Notes: generated by a model from the sequence alone, not told the origin. Shown: positions 1-9,838, numbered from the stretch's first letter. The stretch is 64,000 nt of DNA from Larkinella sp. C7 (GCF_006149005.1 NZ_VBSL01000004.1:186001-250000), one strand, 5' to 3'. Program-made: numbers and translations.

Positions 1-2
1 TC

Positions 3-119
3 GGCAGCCAGAATGACAAAAGTGGGTTTCGTATTCATCAGGAGGGTGTTGCAAGGGTTATCGGTGCTAAAGATAGCTGGAAGAGCTTAGAATTCCCTAA
101 ACCTACCTTTGGGTCTTAA
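3..119 (+). CDS. C-terminal fragment of an unidentified protein
   Basis: An open frame enters from the left edge and runs 38 codons to a TAA at 117-119. It is the only frame that stays open to the convergent receiver gene. The visible tail is rich in K, S and G and ends KPTFGS. No family is recognisable from so short a piece, and an open stretch of this length could occur by chance. Confidence 0.3.
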   Translation, partial: GSQNDKSGFRIHQEGVARVIGAKDSWKSLEFPKPTFGS

Positions 120-123
120 TTGA

Positions 124-513
124 TTAGGGTAGTTCCTGAATAATTTGCCGTAAAGCTTGCTGCCACTGAGCCATAGAAGAGGGTTTTGGCAAATACCCAT
201 TTGCTCCCATAAGTTCAATATTGGAGGCAAAGGAGGAAGGGGTCTCTCCACTCATGACAATCACCCGGGTATTCTCAAAGCCCGCCATTTGCCGCAGGAG
301 GGAAAGAACTTCCAGGCCACCGAGGCCCGGCATTCGATTATCCAGCAAAATCAGCGATGGTGATATCGCCGTGTTTTTGAGGAATGTCAGGGCAGATTCG
401 CCATCCCGAAAAGTCATTAGCTGACACGGCCATTCCAGGACTGAAAAAGCTTCCTCCAGAATCCACAAATCATCTTCATCGTCTTCAATCAAGAGCACTA
501 CCGGAAGTTCCAT
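124..513 (-). CDS. Single-domain response regulator (CheY-like receiver)
   Basis: A 129-residue stand-alone receiver domain with no output domain. The acidic pocket EDDEDD lies at residues 10-15, the phosphoacceptor is Asp58 in LILLDNRMP, and the conserved Lys110 sits in YLPKPSS. The gene begins 129 bp downstream of the end of the PAS histidine kinase on the same strand, so the kinase probably phosphorylates it. The EDDEDD-type N-terminus is typical of receivers paired with hybrid PAS or phytochrome-like kinases. It could act as a phosphate sink or pass signal by protein contact. Function is inferred from the fold. Confidence 0.88.
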   Translation of the reverse strand: MELPVVLLIEDDEDDLWILEEAFSVLEWPCQLMTFRDGESALTFLKNTAISPSLILLDNRMPGLGGLEVLSLLRQMAGFENTRVIVMSGETPSSFASNIELMGANGYLPKPSSMAQWQQALRQIIQELP

Positions 514-642
514 TAACGTGTAGAGTTGAAATAAATAATTTTATCATCTTATGATGAAAACAATACTCTACCACAACGGGTTATGTTCTGCTTTGTTTGC
601 TTTAATGAGAAAGTGTAGTGGAATGATTAAATTTGCTTACGG

Positions 643-2637
643 TTAAAGTGAGATTACGGGCAAGTAGACCGTAAAAGTGGCACCCTGACCCGGCTGGCTC
701 GTTGCGGTAATAGCGCCCCCGTGGTTGGTAACCACTTTCTCACAGATCGCTAAACCAATACCGGTTCCGGCAAACTCTTTTTGGGTATGTAAGCGTTGAA
801 AGACCTGAAAGATGCGTCCCAAATACTTTTCATCGAACCCGATGCCGTTGTCTACCACATCAATGCGGTTATACTCATCAACCTGCCGGGTAGGCTTCAC
901 CGAAGGAGGTAAGTCAACCTGCCGGACGATGCCTGAACGAATGCTAAGTTGAGGAATCACATCCGGCCGGCGGAATTTAAGGGCATTACTCAGTAAGTTT
1001 TGAAACAGCTGTTCCAGTTGGGTTGCATCACCCCAAACCGTTGGCAGCGGCCCGACGTTCACCTGGGCCCCCGATTCCTGAATAGCCAGATCCAGCGTAA
1101 TCAGGACCTGATTAACCAAATTACCCAGCGAAACGGTCGTACTCCGATCCCGCTGGATTGAAATGCGGGAAAAATGAAGCAGACCTTTGATCAATAAAGA
1201 CATCCGATGGGCGGCTGATTGCATGCGCTCCAGGTAATCCTGTCCGGTGCCTAACTTTTCCCAGTGCTGCTCTTTCAGCATGTCGCCAAACTGCTGAATC
1301 TTGCGGAGGGGCTCCTGCAAATCATGGGAAGCCACATAGGCGAAGGTCTGCAGGTTCTCATTCGAGCGCATCAGGAGCTGATTCGCTTCTTCCAACTCCT
1401 CGTTCAGGGCCGCATATTCTTCGTTGCTAGCGGCCAGTTCTTCATTGATGGCTTTCAATTCCTCCGCCAACAACTGCTGCCGAACATAGCTATCATGTAG
1501 TTCTTTTTCGGCCTTTTTTCGTTCCGTCAGGTCCCGGGATACCTTGGTAAAACCAACGTGCGTACCGGTAGTATTGTAAATGGCCGTGATAACGATGCTG
1601 GCCCAAAACCGACTGCCATCTTTCCGCAGCCGCCAGCCTTCTTCTTCATACCGCCCGACCTGCCGGGCTATGGTTAATTCATGCGCGGGTTTGCCATTGA
1701 GAATATCTTCTTCAGGATAAAAGATCGTAAAGTATTTCCCGATGATCTCTTCCTCGCTATACCCCTTGATGCGTTTGGCCCCTTCGTTCCAACTCACAAT
1801 GCGGCCTTTTTCATCCATCATGAAAATGCCATAGTCGACTACCTGCTCCACCAGGGAGCGGTACCGCTCTTCACTCAGGCGAAGGGATTCTTCCATCTCT
1901 TTGCGGGCGGTCAAATCGCGGGTCACTTTCGAAAAACCAATCAGTTGATTGCGGTCATTGAACAGCGCTGTGATGACCACATTGGCCCAGAACAGCGAGC
2001 CATTCTTTTTAACCCGCCAGCCTTCTTCTTCGTACTTGCCGGTTGCCCTGGCAATCTTCAATTCGCGTTCGGGCTTCTGGCTTTCGAGGTCCTCGCGGGT
2101 ATAAAAGGTGGAAAAGTGCCTGCCAATGATTTCACTGGCCGAATAGCCTTTGGTGCGCTGAGCGCCCTCGTTCCAGGTCAGAATGTTTCCGTCCCCGTCC
2201 AGCATAAAAATAGCATAGTCCTTTACTCCTTCGACCATGAGCCGGAACCGTTCTTCCCGCTGGCGAAGTTCGAGTTGCTCTTTTAGCTGCAGCGAAGCAT
2301 CCTGTACGAAGCAGCTATAGCCCAACAAGGTCGTTCGTTCATCGTAAACGGGCGTTACCGTCGTCGCTGCCCAGAACAGCGTTTGATCTTTTTTTACTTT
2401 CCATCCCTGGGTACTAAATTTGCCATTTTTTCGGGCCTGGCTCAACTCGTACTCCAGTTTAATCTGGTCATCGTCATTGGGGTAAAGAAGCGTAACCGAT
2501 TGATTCATCAAATCCTGGGCCGTGTAGCCCGTAAAAGCGGTGAGGGCCGGATTGAAATAGGTGATATATCCCTCGGGATTCAGCATCAATACGCCTTCGC
2601 TGACACTTTGAAGTAACAGGTGGAAATGGGTGAACAT
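643..2637 (-). CDS. PAS multisensor histidine kinase (cytoplasmic)
   Basis: A 664-residue sensor kinase without signal peptide or membrane segments. Three PAS/PAC units occupy about residues 5-120, 128-250 and 255-375; the second and third are close repeats (both carry a WNEGA...KGYS segment and an EEEGWR PAC segment), indicating an internal duplication. A Glu-rich coiled coil (about 380-430) leads to the HisKA motif with phosphoacceptor His438 in ASHDLQEP. The N box is NLLSNALKF (about 547), followed by DNGIGF and GTGIGLA ATP-binding motifs. HDLQEP is typical of the bacteriophytochrome-like HisKA subgroup. The likely partner is the receiver just downstream. Confidence 0.93.
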   Translation of the reverse strand: MFTHFHLLLQSVSEGVLMLNPEGYITYFNPALTAFTGYTAQDLMNQSVTLLYPNDDDQIKLEYELSQARKNGKFSTQGWKVKKDQTLFWAATTVTPVYDERTTLLGYSCFVQDASLQLKEQLELRQREERFRLMVEGVKDYAIFMLDGDGNILTWNEGAQRTKGYSASEIIGRHFSTFYTREDLESQKPERELKIARATGKYEEEGWRVKKNGSLFWANVVITALFNDRNQLIGFSKVTRDLTARKEMEESLRLSEERYRSLVEQVVDYGIFMMDEKGRIVSWNEGAKRIKGYSEEEIIGKYFTIFYPEEDILNGKPAHELTIARQVGRYEEEGWRLRKDGSRFWASIVITAIYNTTGTHVGFTKVSRDLTERKKAEKELHDSYVRQQLLAEELKAINEELAASNEEYAALNEELEEANQLLMRSNENLQTFAYVASHDLQEPLRKIQQFGDMLKEQHWEKLGTGQDYLERMQSAAHRMSLLIKGLLHFSRISIQRDRSTTVSLGNLVNQVLITLDLAIQESGAQVNVGPLPTVWGDATQLEQLFQNLLSNALKFRRPDVIPQLSIRSGIVRQVDLPPSVKPTRQVDEYNRIDVVDNGIGFDEKYLGRIFQVFQRLHTQKEFAGTGIGLAICEKVVTNHGGAITATSQPGQGATFTVYLPVISL

Positions 2638-3388
2638 AACGGATGCATAGGCTATAAAGCCGTTGGGGAAAAGAAAGCATCACAAAGTAATGAATGCATG
2701 CCGAAATAGTAGTCATACGGGTCTGCAATCCTTTTTTATGGTCTCATTGCAACCTGTTTTCAATAACATCCGAAAGTTTCCTGTGAAAGAATGCACAGTT
2801 GCCCAAACCTCTATTATATAGTAACGGTATAGGTTGAACGTAAGTCCAGAAGAAGCCGGCAAGTCGATCCGGTAAAATGAGAAATTAAAGTAGAATTTAC
2901 TTTCACCTTATCATCACCTGGGTGTAAGAGAGTGTTTATCCAGGGTAAAGTCTGCTTTGGAGGGCCTAGGCTTTCAACTCGTAAAGACTAGTTGTAATCA
3001 AAAATTGATACTCGTTACCGTTCGGGCATATCTTCATGGAACGGAATTAAGTTTCCGACAGACTAGCATTACGTGGATGACAGGATTTGGTGTGAAAGAG
3101 GAGTCAAGATAAATATTTTCCATTAAGTTCAATAGCGCTAGCCCAGACAAACTTATGTTACTTTAGTCGGTAAGTCATGCTACCAATTCCGAGCTTATCA
3201 GCCTTAACAGTAGCCTCTGTTGACCTTGTTTGAAAAGCGAATACACATTCACAATATCTAACTCTTCTCCCTTCTTAGCATTATCATGAAAGATCTACAA
3301 AATACTTTTTGTGCCTACTTATTGTATAATATAAATTTATTGTATAAATTTATAAAGATAAAGAATTCAGCAAAATGTAGTTTCCGCC
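2638..3388. other. Gene-free divergent region between two histidine kinase genes
   Basis: About 750 bp between divergently transcribed kinases. I see no convincing ORF, RNA gene or repeat. The last 100 bp are very AT-rich (3290-3370), a plausible promoter zone for the rightward kinase, but no clear Bacteroidota -33/-7 pair could be fixed. Confidence 0.5.
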
Positions 3389-5008
3389 ATGAAATTATCC
3401 CTTCATCAGCAGACGGAAGAACAATACCGCTTATTTGTGGAAAATGTCCTGGAATATGGTATTTTTTTGCTCGATCCACAGGGCTTGATCCAGACCTGGA
3501 ATGAAGGAGCTGCTCGAACCACAGGCTTTTCAACACAAGAGGTTATTGGGCAAACGGTTTCCATTCTTGATCCCCCGCCTGAAAAAGGGGAAGCCAAATT
3601 TAAGGAGGAATTAGAACGAGCCCTTCAGCAGGGACGATTCGAGCATGAAGGCTGGCAAATAAAGAAGGGTCATGACTCCTTCTGGGCGAACCATATTATC
3701 ACGCCCGTTTATGATCATCAACACCAGTTGGCAGGCTTCGTAAAAATTATCCATGATTTGACCCGTACCAAGCAGTACGAAAGTGCTCAGCAGCAAAAGC
3801 ACCAACAGGAACGGTTGTTGATGATGATCGTCGAAAAATCACCGGCGGGTATTGCCCTGTTAGAACCCACTTTTAATTCTCAAGGCCAGCTCACTGATTT
3901 TATCTACAAACTAACTAACCCCGCCAATGCAGCCACCAGTGCCCAAACAGTGGAGCAGCAAACGAAGTATTCCCTGAAAACACAGTTCGCTGGCATCGAA
4001 GGCAATCTATTTTGGCAAAAGTTAATCGCCTGTTACCATTCGGGCCATCCACAGCACCTTACGGGGCACTACATCGCCTATGGGCTGGATATCTGGATTG
4101 ATGGAACATTTTATAAGCTGGAGAATGAGGTGCTGTGGATCTGTCTGGATGTTTCCAAGCAGAAACAAGCTCAACTAGAAATGGAGAAACAGCTGAGTAG
4201 TCTACAAGAAGCGAAAGATCAGGTTGATATCGATTTAGTTCGGATCCGGTTAGCTGAAAAGGAAGTGGGCAAAGCCCTGGAAACCGAGCGTGAACTGAAT
4301 CGACTCAAGACGGAGTTTGTGAACCTGGTTTCCCACCAATTTCGCAATCCGCTCACCAGTATTTACCTGAAATCGGAGGCCATGAAACGGTTAAGTGAAG
4401 GATGTCATGATCGAACTTTTGCTCAAAAAGTGGTGGCGTATTCAGAGCAGGTTGGTCGGGATATTCACCGGCTCAATAAGCTCATCTCGGAAGTGCTGTT
4501 CAATGAACGGATTCGATCAGGCCAGGTTGAGATTCATCAAGAACAATTGGAATTTGTATCCTATTGTCGAAACTTGATCCACCAGCAACGACAGCATGAT
4601 CCCTCTTACGAGCGAGTGAATTTTGTTAGTGGAAGAGAAACGGTGTTCCTGTGGGCTGATCCCATGTTATTGGAACAAATATTGGAAAATCTGATGAGTA
4701 ATGCTTTAAAGTATTCGGCCGACTCGGATAGGGCTGTGGAAGTAAAACTGGAGGAAACGCCGAATGGATGGATCATAGCCGTTAAAGATTACGGAATCGG
4801 AATTCCAGCCCACGAGCTCAAGCACGTCAACAAAAGTTTTTACCGGGCTACGAATACGAGCCTTTACCCCGGTACTGGATTAGGGCTCTCGCTCTCGCAC
4901 CGCTTTGTCAAGATGCATGGTGGACAGCTTACTATTGAAAGTGAAGAAGGTTGTTATACTCTATGTACCGTCAGGTTGCCCAAGTCTACTCTAGGAATCA
5001 GAGTGTGA
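3389..5008 (+). CDS. PAS-domain histidine kinase
   Basis: A 539-residue soluble sensor kinase. The first PAS/PAC domain covers about residues 8-125 and resembles the PAS units of the neighbouring kinase (WNEGAARTTGFS, FEHEGW). A second, diverged PAS-like region spans about 145-260, followed by a coiled coil (about 262-305). The HisKA motif is VSHQFRNPL with His316, the N box is ENLMSNALKYS, and the G motifs are DYGIGI and GTGLGLSLS. The ATG at 3389 opens directly into the PAS domain. It is divergent from the other kinase and has no adjacent regulator, so its partner is unknown. The similar PAS units suggest the two kinases are duplicates. Confidence 0.92.
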   Translation: MKLSLHQQTEEQYRLFVENVLEYGIFLLDPQGLIQTWNEGAARTTGFSTQEVIGQTVSILDPPPEKGEAKFKEELERALQQGRFEHEGWQIKKGHDSFWANHIITPVYDHQHQLAGFVKIIHDLTRTKQYESAQQQKHQQERLLMMIVEKSPAGIALLEPTFNSQGQLTDFIYKLTNPANAATSAQTVEQQTKYSLKTQFAGIEGNLFWQKLIACYHSGHPQHLTGHYIAYGLDIWIDGTFYKLENEVLWICLDVSKQKQAQLEMEKQLSSLQEAKDQVDIDLVRIRLAEKEVGKALETERELNRLKTEFVNLVSHQFRNPLTSIYLKSEAMKRLSEGCHDRTFAQKVVAYSEQVGRDIHRLNKLISEVLFNERIRSGQVEIHQEQLEFVSYCRNLIHQQRQHDPSYERVNFVSGRETVFLWADPMLLEQILENLMSNALKYSADSDRAVEVKLEETPNGWIIAVKDYGIGIPAHELKHVNKSFYRATNTSLYPGTGLGLSLSHRFVKMHGGQLTIESEEGCYTLCTVRLPKSTLGIRV

Positions 5009-5913
5009 GGGTTAATACTGAGAATGAAAGCCCTTGTGTTTATATGCAAACAAAAGCGCAGCTATTGATTATAGTATACTATTAAGCCAATTCCTCTACG
5101 CCAAAAAGTAACTTACTTACTCGCGTATTATGGCATTATTTACTAAGTTCTACTACAACTATCTGATTGCCGAAAGGAGCGTGTTCGAGCAAATCAAACA
5201 GCTCCTTGAGAAATTATATGTTGAAACTACCATAATTGTACCCTGAAGGTAATCTAACAAGTTGAAGCGTCACCTAGTTACTCAAAAACAATTATTCGCT
5301 TCTTAGAAAATAATCAAAATTAAGTAATTAATTGAATATGAGTAAGTTGTGTACTTAATATGAAGTATTGTTGAGTCAGAATTATTCCATGGGCGTAAAA
5401 GGGATGACCCTGTCTTAACTTTACCCCATTCCTATGGTTGAAGCTGCATATCCCCGGCACTTCAGTCAGGAATAAAACGTGTAGAGTGATCTGGGTGGGT
5501 TGGAGAACGGGAAATTGATTGGCTTCTGTCGTTTTTGCAAGTTTGCATGGTTTGCAACTTTGCAAAATGCCTCAGGTTCTCAACCACAATGGGCTCTTTG
5601 AAAGACAAATCGCATAATCAAGATAGGTAAATTTGAAAGGTTTCCAAGACCCGTACCTTGTCGAACCAATCGTACCAGTACGAAGAGGACGAACTGGTAC
5701 GAGCTAACAGCTTATTAGTACACTATACCATGACCGCTAGGTGAAGTACTACATAGGTAGCAATATCCTTCCGAACTATAAATTACATGTAAAAGAGACG
5801 AGGCGGTATTAACGACTCCCGGCCTCAACCTCGTGTCGTCACCTACCCCCGGTGTTTAATTACGGCACGAATTTCATTCCAGTCATCTTTTCACATTCAA
5901 AACATTCAGAAAA
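5009..5913. other. Gene-free region with one TTTGCA array
   Basis: About 900 bp. A 38-codon ATG frame at 5130-5246 cannot be told from chance, and the minus-strand frame at 5320-5565 has no family features. The only structured element is the TTTGCA array at 5534-5567. The stretch before 5914 has no clear promoter. Confidence 0.5.
5534..5567 (+). repeat. TTTGCA(A/T) short-period array, copy 1
   Basis: Four TTTGCA-type units in tandem with 8-9 nt spacing (for example TTTGCAAG then TTTGCATGG). The same unit type recurs at 8331-8380 and, on the opposite strand, at 13131-13175. The arrangement resembles iterons or a multi-site binding array, but no binding protein can be named. Confidence 0.6.
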
Positions 5914-6507
5914 ATGAGTACTCTCTTCACAGTACTGGGCATCGCGTTTGCCCTGTTCATCCTCAAATTCATCTACGACAACTTTTTAACCGACAACGCC
6001 GAAAAAGACTGGCAGAAACTCAAGCAGCAAGATCCTGAAACGGCCAGGATGATTGAGCAGAACCAAGGAATGAACCTGCGTACCAATTACCGTATTCGGG
6101 AAGATGGTTTGTACCTGTGGACTTATCAAGGCAATGGGCCAAATGGGTATATCTCCGGTATCTCAATGGGGCTCCTGTTCGAAGCTGGCAAGGTTTGCAA
6201 GTTTGAGGCTGACTTTGTGGTCACCTTAACAAAGGGTGAGGTTAGACAAGTGTTGGATAGCAATTCCGGTGATTATCTTCAAGAAGTCTCGCCTGACGTT
6301 ACAGACTACACACTCGATGGCAAAAAGATCAGTTTTCGGTTTTATCCTGATCCGCAGAAGACTAGCACGTACATGGAATTGGTAGGCGAGATCACCTCTA
6401 ATGGGCTTTGTCTTTCAATCACTCAGCACTTTATCAATTACATAAAAGCTGATTTCGATAGCGAGATCCTTTTTATCGGTGCCGAATTTGTCTTTCTACC
6501 TGCCTGA
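5914..6507 (+). CDS. Hypothetical protein with N-terminal membrane anchor
   Basis: A 197-residue protein I do not recognise. A single hydrophobic segment (about residues 4-22) is followed by a charged region (DNAEKDWQKLKQQDPE) and a soluble, probably beta-rich C-terminal part. There is no lipobox or cleavage site, so it is probably an anchored protein with its C-terminus on one side of the inner membrane. It is the first gene of a co-oriented trio with a phage-type ATPase and DUF3871 protein, 53 bp before the ATPase. Two TTTGCAA-like units occur inside its coding sequence near 6188-6205. Confidence 0.7.
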   Translation: MSTLFTVLGIAFALFILKFIYDNFLTDNAEKDWQKLKQQDPETARMIEQNQGMNLRTNYRIREDGLYLWTYQGNGPNGYISGISMGLLFEAGKVCKFEADFVVTLTKGEVRQVLDSNSGDYLQEVSPDVTDYTLDGKKISFRFYPDPQKTSTYMELVGEITSNGLCLSITQHFINYIKADFDSEILFIGAEFVFLPA

Positions 6508-6560
6508 CCAGAATCTTCAATTAGGCTTCTTCTTTTTCATTCACTTGACCATCCTTTTTT

Positions 6561-7418
6561 ATGCATTTACGCTATGCTGAACGCAGACAGGCACGAATAC
6601 GTGTCTTATTGCAAGGGCCTTCAGGCTCTGGAAAAACCTACTCTTCATTACTGCTAGCTTATGGTCTCACGGGTAGCTGGTCGAGTATCGCCATTATCGA
6701 CACGGAGAACAAATCCGCTGATCTTTTTGAGCATTTAGGTAAGTATAGAGTGCTGGTCTTGGAGCCTCCGTATACTCCTGAACGTTACATCGAAGCACTG
6801 AAAGTATGTGAACTGGCAGGTGTGCAGGTGATCATCCTGGATTCGCTTTCTCATGAGTGGCAATGCCTATTGGACGAACACTCGGCGATGAGTGGTAACT
6901 CTTACACCAATTGGAGTAAATTAACACCTCGGCATGATTCTCTTGTGAACGCTCTGCTGCAAAGTAACTGCCACCTGATTGCTACCGTCCGAGCCAAACA
7001 GGATTACGTCCTGGTGGAGAAGAACCATCGGCAAGTACCTGAAAAAGTGGGCATGAAAGGCATTACCCGAGAAGGGATGGATTACGAATTCACGCTGGTA
7101 TTTGAGTTGGATAACCGCCACTACGCCCGAGCTACCAAAGATCGTACTGGATTATTTACTGACAAACCTGATTTCTCCATCTCACCGAAGACAGGTCATC
7201 AGATTCTACGCTGGTGTCAGGAGGGTACCACTCAAGCGCAAGTAGAAGAGATGATCAATGCAGCGAAGGATACGACCAGACTAAAAGACCTCTACGACTT
7301 GTATCCGGAATTCCGGGAGGCTTTAACGCCCTTGTTTACTGAACGCAAAAACCAATTACAATTACTCTCATTACCCAAACATCCCAAATATTATGGAAAC
7401 TCAAATCATGCAGCTTGA
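6561..7418 (+). CDS. RecA-like P-loop ATPase, AAA_24 / Sak4-like
   Basis: A 285-residue ATPase with Walker A GPSGSGKT (residues 19-26), an IIDTEN strand after it, and Walker B VIILDSLSHEW (Asp94). The layout of short N-terminus, RecA-like core and conserved lysines in TVRAKQDY is that of phage and mobile-element AAA_24/Sak4 proteins, which take part in single-strand annealing recombination. The 3' end overlaps the DUF3871 gene by 26 bp in another frame, so the two are probably translationally coupled. The role in recombination or replication of the element is inferred from family and setting. Confidence 0.82.
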   Translation: MHLRYAERRQARIRVLLQGPSGSGKTYSSLLLAYGLTGSWSSIAIIDTENKSADLFEHLGKYRVLVLEPPYTPERYIEALKVCELAGVQVIILDSLSHEWQCLLDEHSAMSGNSYTNWSKLTPRHDSLVNALLQSNCHLIATVRAKQDYVLVEKNHRQVPEKVGMKGITREGMDYEFTLVFELDNRHYARATKDRTGLFTDKPDFSISPKTGHQILRWCQEGTTQAQVEEMINAAKDTTRLKDLYDLYPEFREALTPLFTERKNQLQLLSLPKHPKYYGNSNHAA

Positions 7419-8382
7419 AGAAAGCTACGAAGCCGTTGTTATCGACTCAGCCCCTTCTTCGGAACGGGCTTTTTTATTGGCTAATACCATACCCGCAACA
7501 ATGCGGGAGATGCAGGAGAAGCACATTATCCCAGTTTACAGTAGAGATAATGAACCGTTAATCTCCCACGGTGATTTTATCGAGTCAGCACTGGAAACTG
7601 TCGAACGGTTATTCCCGCACGAAAGCATCCTGGAACCATCGATCCGAGTGTCACACCCGATCAAAGGCCGTATACCATCGGCTCGTAACAAACCAGCGAA
7701 AGATCTGGAGGAGTGGGAGAGAACCTTATATTATGAACGCGCTGCTTTTGTGATTGAAATACCGTCAATTCAAGAGAAGGTAGGCGACAACCAGCTCTCG
7801 TTAACCATTGGTGGCGTCAAGGCCTACAATCACGATAGCCTTCACCAGAAGAAAGGTGTTGATGAGCATTTCAAAGTCTTCATTGGATTTCAAAATCTGG
7901 TATGTACCAACCTGTGTGTTTCGACGGATGGTTATCTGGCTGATCTTCGGGTAAAGTCCGTGGCTCAACTCATTACGGCAATTGAAGACTTGATTCGTAG
8001 GTATCAACTCAACCAACACTTGTCGTTGATGAGGCAGCTAACGGGTTATTACTTGACTGAGCAGCAGTTTGCCCAGTTGATCGGTCGGTGTCGATTGTAC
8101 AATTACCTGCCTCAAGCCCAAAAACGAGACATTGCACCACTTTTGATAACGGATCAGCAGATCAGTATGATAGCCAGAGATTACTACCGGGATCATTCGT
8201 TTTGCCGGGAAGCTGATGGACGGATCAGTTTGTGGAAACTGTACAATCTGTTTACAGGAGCGGTGAAGAGCAGTTATATTGATACGTTTCTGGATCGGAA
8301 TGTGAATTCATTGGAGATAACGGGTGGAATTTTGCAGAGTTTGCAAGGTTTGCACGCTTCGCAAGGCTGGTTTTTGCAATAA
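7393..8382 (+). CDS. DUF3871 family protein
   Basis: A 329-residue protein matching my recollection of the DUF3871 family, found in Bacteroidota mobile elements. Supporting segments are ANTIPATMREMQ near the N-terminus, RVSHPIKGR, LTIGGVKAYNHD, GFQNLVCTNLCVSTDG and the C-terminal LYNLFTGAVKSSYIDTFLDRN. The biochemical role is unknown. The family often sits beside phage-type recombination genes, as here. The last 16 codons are written in 9-nt TTTGCANNN units, so the C-terminus (LQSLQGLHASQG) is dictated by a DNA repeat rather than by protein constraint. A terminator follows 8 bp after the stop. Confidence 0.85.
   Translation: METQIMQLEESYEAVVIDSAPSSERAFLLANTIPATMREMQEKHIIPVYSRDNEPLISHGDFIESALETVERLFPHESILEPSIRVSHPIKGRIPSARNKPAKDLEEWERTLYYERAAFVIEIPSIQEKVGDNQLSLTIGGVKAYNHDSLHQKKGVDEHFKVFIGFQNLVCTNLCVSTDGYLADLRVKSVAQLITAIEDLIRRYQLNQHLSLMRQLTGYYLTEQQFAQLIGRCRLYNYLPQAQKRDIAPLLITDQQISMIARDYYRDHSFCREADGRISLWKLYNLFTGAVKSSYIDTFLDRNVNSLEITGGILQSLQGLHASQGWFLQ
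8331..8380 (+). repeat. TTTGCANNN short-period array, copy 2 (inside the DUF3871 3' end)
   Basis: Four clear 9-nt units (TTTGCAGAG, TTTGCAAGG, TTTGCACGC, TTCGCAAGG) and a fifth TTTTTGCAA after a 4-nt spacer. The array lies inside the coding sequence and ends at the stop codon. The order of unit endings resembles the reverse complement of the array at 13131-13175. Confidence 0.7.
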
Positions 8383-8390
8383 AAAATATG

Positions 8391-8412
8391 GCAGGGGTCA
8401 TTTGGCCCCTGC
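8391..8412 (+). terminator. Hairpin after DUF3871
   Basis: GCAGGGG (8391-8397) pairs with CCCCTGC (8406-8412) across an 8-nt loop. The downstream T-run expected of an intrinsic terminator is weak; the IS begins 12 bp later and may have displaced it. Confidence 0.5.
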
Positions 8413-8465
8413 TTACTGTCTTATCCTGATATAGGTTGTCAGATTTTCACCTAAAATCGACAACT

Positions 8466-8843
8466 ATGCAAGATCACATTCGAGACCTTTTGAGCCGCTT
8501 CCAGTACATCGAACAATTACGCGAGACTGCTGTATTTCGTATTCTCTTCGGCGGAGAAGATGTAAACCAAGTGATGACGGATTTGGGTATTCACAGTGGG
8601 TACACGATTCGTAGCTGGGTGCAACTCTATCGCCAGAAGATGCAGACGGGTCTGCTAACTTTACCCGCCATGAAGCAAGCACAAAAGCGCGACATGGCCG
8701 CCTTACAGCAGCGCAACGAGGAGTTGGAGAAGACTTTACATCAAGCCAATTAGTTAATCTTGGCGCTCAATACCATGATTGAGACGGCTGAAAAAGAACT
8801 AAATGTGCCGATCCGAAAAAAGTCTGGCACCAAACGGTCCTGA
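8466..8843 (+). pseudogene. IS3 transposase OrfA, nonsense mutation
   Basis: The N-terminal DNA-binding part of an IS3 transposase: an HTH-like region (about residues 20-55) and a leucine-rich coiled coil. The ATG at 8466 lies after the inverted repeat; a TTG at 8436 falls within it and is less likely. A TAG at 8751-8753 interrupts the frame after LHQAN. The same frame then continues with family-like sequence (ILALNTMIETAEKELNVPIRKKSG) to a natural-looking TGA at 8841-8843. The slippery A AAA AAG at 8816-8822 is in the right phase for -1 frameshifting into orfB. Confidence 0.85.
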
Positions 8844-9766
8844 ATCTTCGTGAGAACGAGATAGCAAAGGCAAGCGTCGGAAGCCTTTGCCGACTGTTGG
8901 GTGTGAGCCGACAAGCTTTTCACGCTAGAAAATAACGCTCCCAGCGTTCGGTGAGCCATGCGATGTTAGTACTAGACCTGGTGACGGTCCTAAGGCGCGA
9001 CGTTCCTGGCTTGGGAACCCGGAAATTGCACCTTTTGCTGGCAGAGCCGCTGGCCCAAAGTGGCATCAAGTTAGGTCGAGATAAGTTGTACAAGATCCTA
9101 CAGACTCACGGGTTTATCATCCGTCAGGGTCGACAGATACCTCAAACAACGGATTCCAATCACCGCCTACATAAGAACCCTAACCTACTTATTGATAGGG
9201 TGATATCAGCGCTCCGCCAGGTTTGGGTGAGTGATATTACTTACCTGTTCATCGGTTTAGGATTTGGCTATTTGTCGTTGATAACTGACGCCTATTCCAA
9301 GCTTATTGTGGGCTATCGTCTTCATCCCTTCTTGACGGCAGAAGGCAGCCTTAAAGCTTTGGATATGGCCCTAGATACCCATTTGGAAAGGGGAGAAGAA
9401 TTAATCCATCATTCAGATCGAGGCAGTCAATACTGTAGTTTTGACTACGTTCGTAAGCTAAAAGGGGCTAACATTTTGATCAGTATGACTCAGCAAGGTG
9501 ATCCCTATGAAAACGCCATCGCTGAACGAGTAAACGGAATACTTAAGACAGATTTCCGCCTGAACCGAGTGTTCGTTAATTTTGAGGAGGCTGAGAAAGC
9601 GGTTGAAAAAAGTATCTATAATTATAATCATTTACGGCCCCACATGAGTTGCGATTACCTAACTCCGGCAGTGGCTCATCAGAGCGAGCACCCACTAAAA
9701 AAGCACTGGAAGCCCAAAGTTTACAAACGGTCAAAGTCTGTTCAGGACCAAGGCCAATTTGGGTGA
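8822..9766 (+). pseudogene. IS3 transposase OrfB (rve/DDE integrase), nonsense mutation
   Basis: The catalytic half of the transposase, read after a -1 shift at the slippery heptamer. The frame shows an HTH-like LCRLLGVSRQAF segment, then a TAA at 8933-8935, then an uninterrupted rve domain from 8936. The DDE residues are visible: D in WVSDITYL, D in HHSDRGSQY and E in PYENAIAERVNG. A restart at ATG 8960 or nearby would lack the N-terminal part. Nonsense codons in both frames indicate the copy is inactive unless complemented in trans. Confidence 0.88.
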
Positions 9767-9838
9767 GTTCATTTGTTTTATCTAAATTGACAACGCTATA
9801 TCAGGATTAAGATTGACGAATAATTTTTGACACAAAAC

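Larger units (their letters stand above)
8424..9806 (+). mobile_element. IS3-family insertion sequence, decayed
   Basis: A 1383-bp element. The left inverted repeat (8424-8441, TCCTGATATAGGTTGTCA) is complementary to the right one (9788-9806, TGACAACGCTATATCAGGA) except for one extra base. A 3-bp direct repeat TTA (8421-8423 and 9807-9809) flanks it, consistent with an IS3-type target duplication. Inside are an orfA and an orfB in the -1 frame with an A AAA AAG slippery heptamer. Both frames carry nonsense codons, so this copy should not make a complete transposase. It sits between the DUF3871 cassette and the truncated KAP ATPase. Confidence 0.9.

Noticed and set aside
5130-5246. 38-codon ATG frame in the gap before the phage-like cassette
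   Set aside because: Short and featureless; not distinguishable from a chance ORF in AT-rich DNA.
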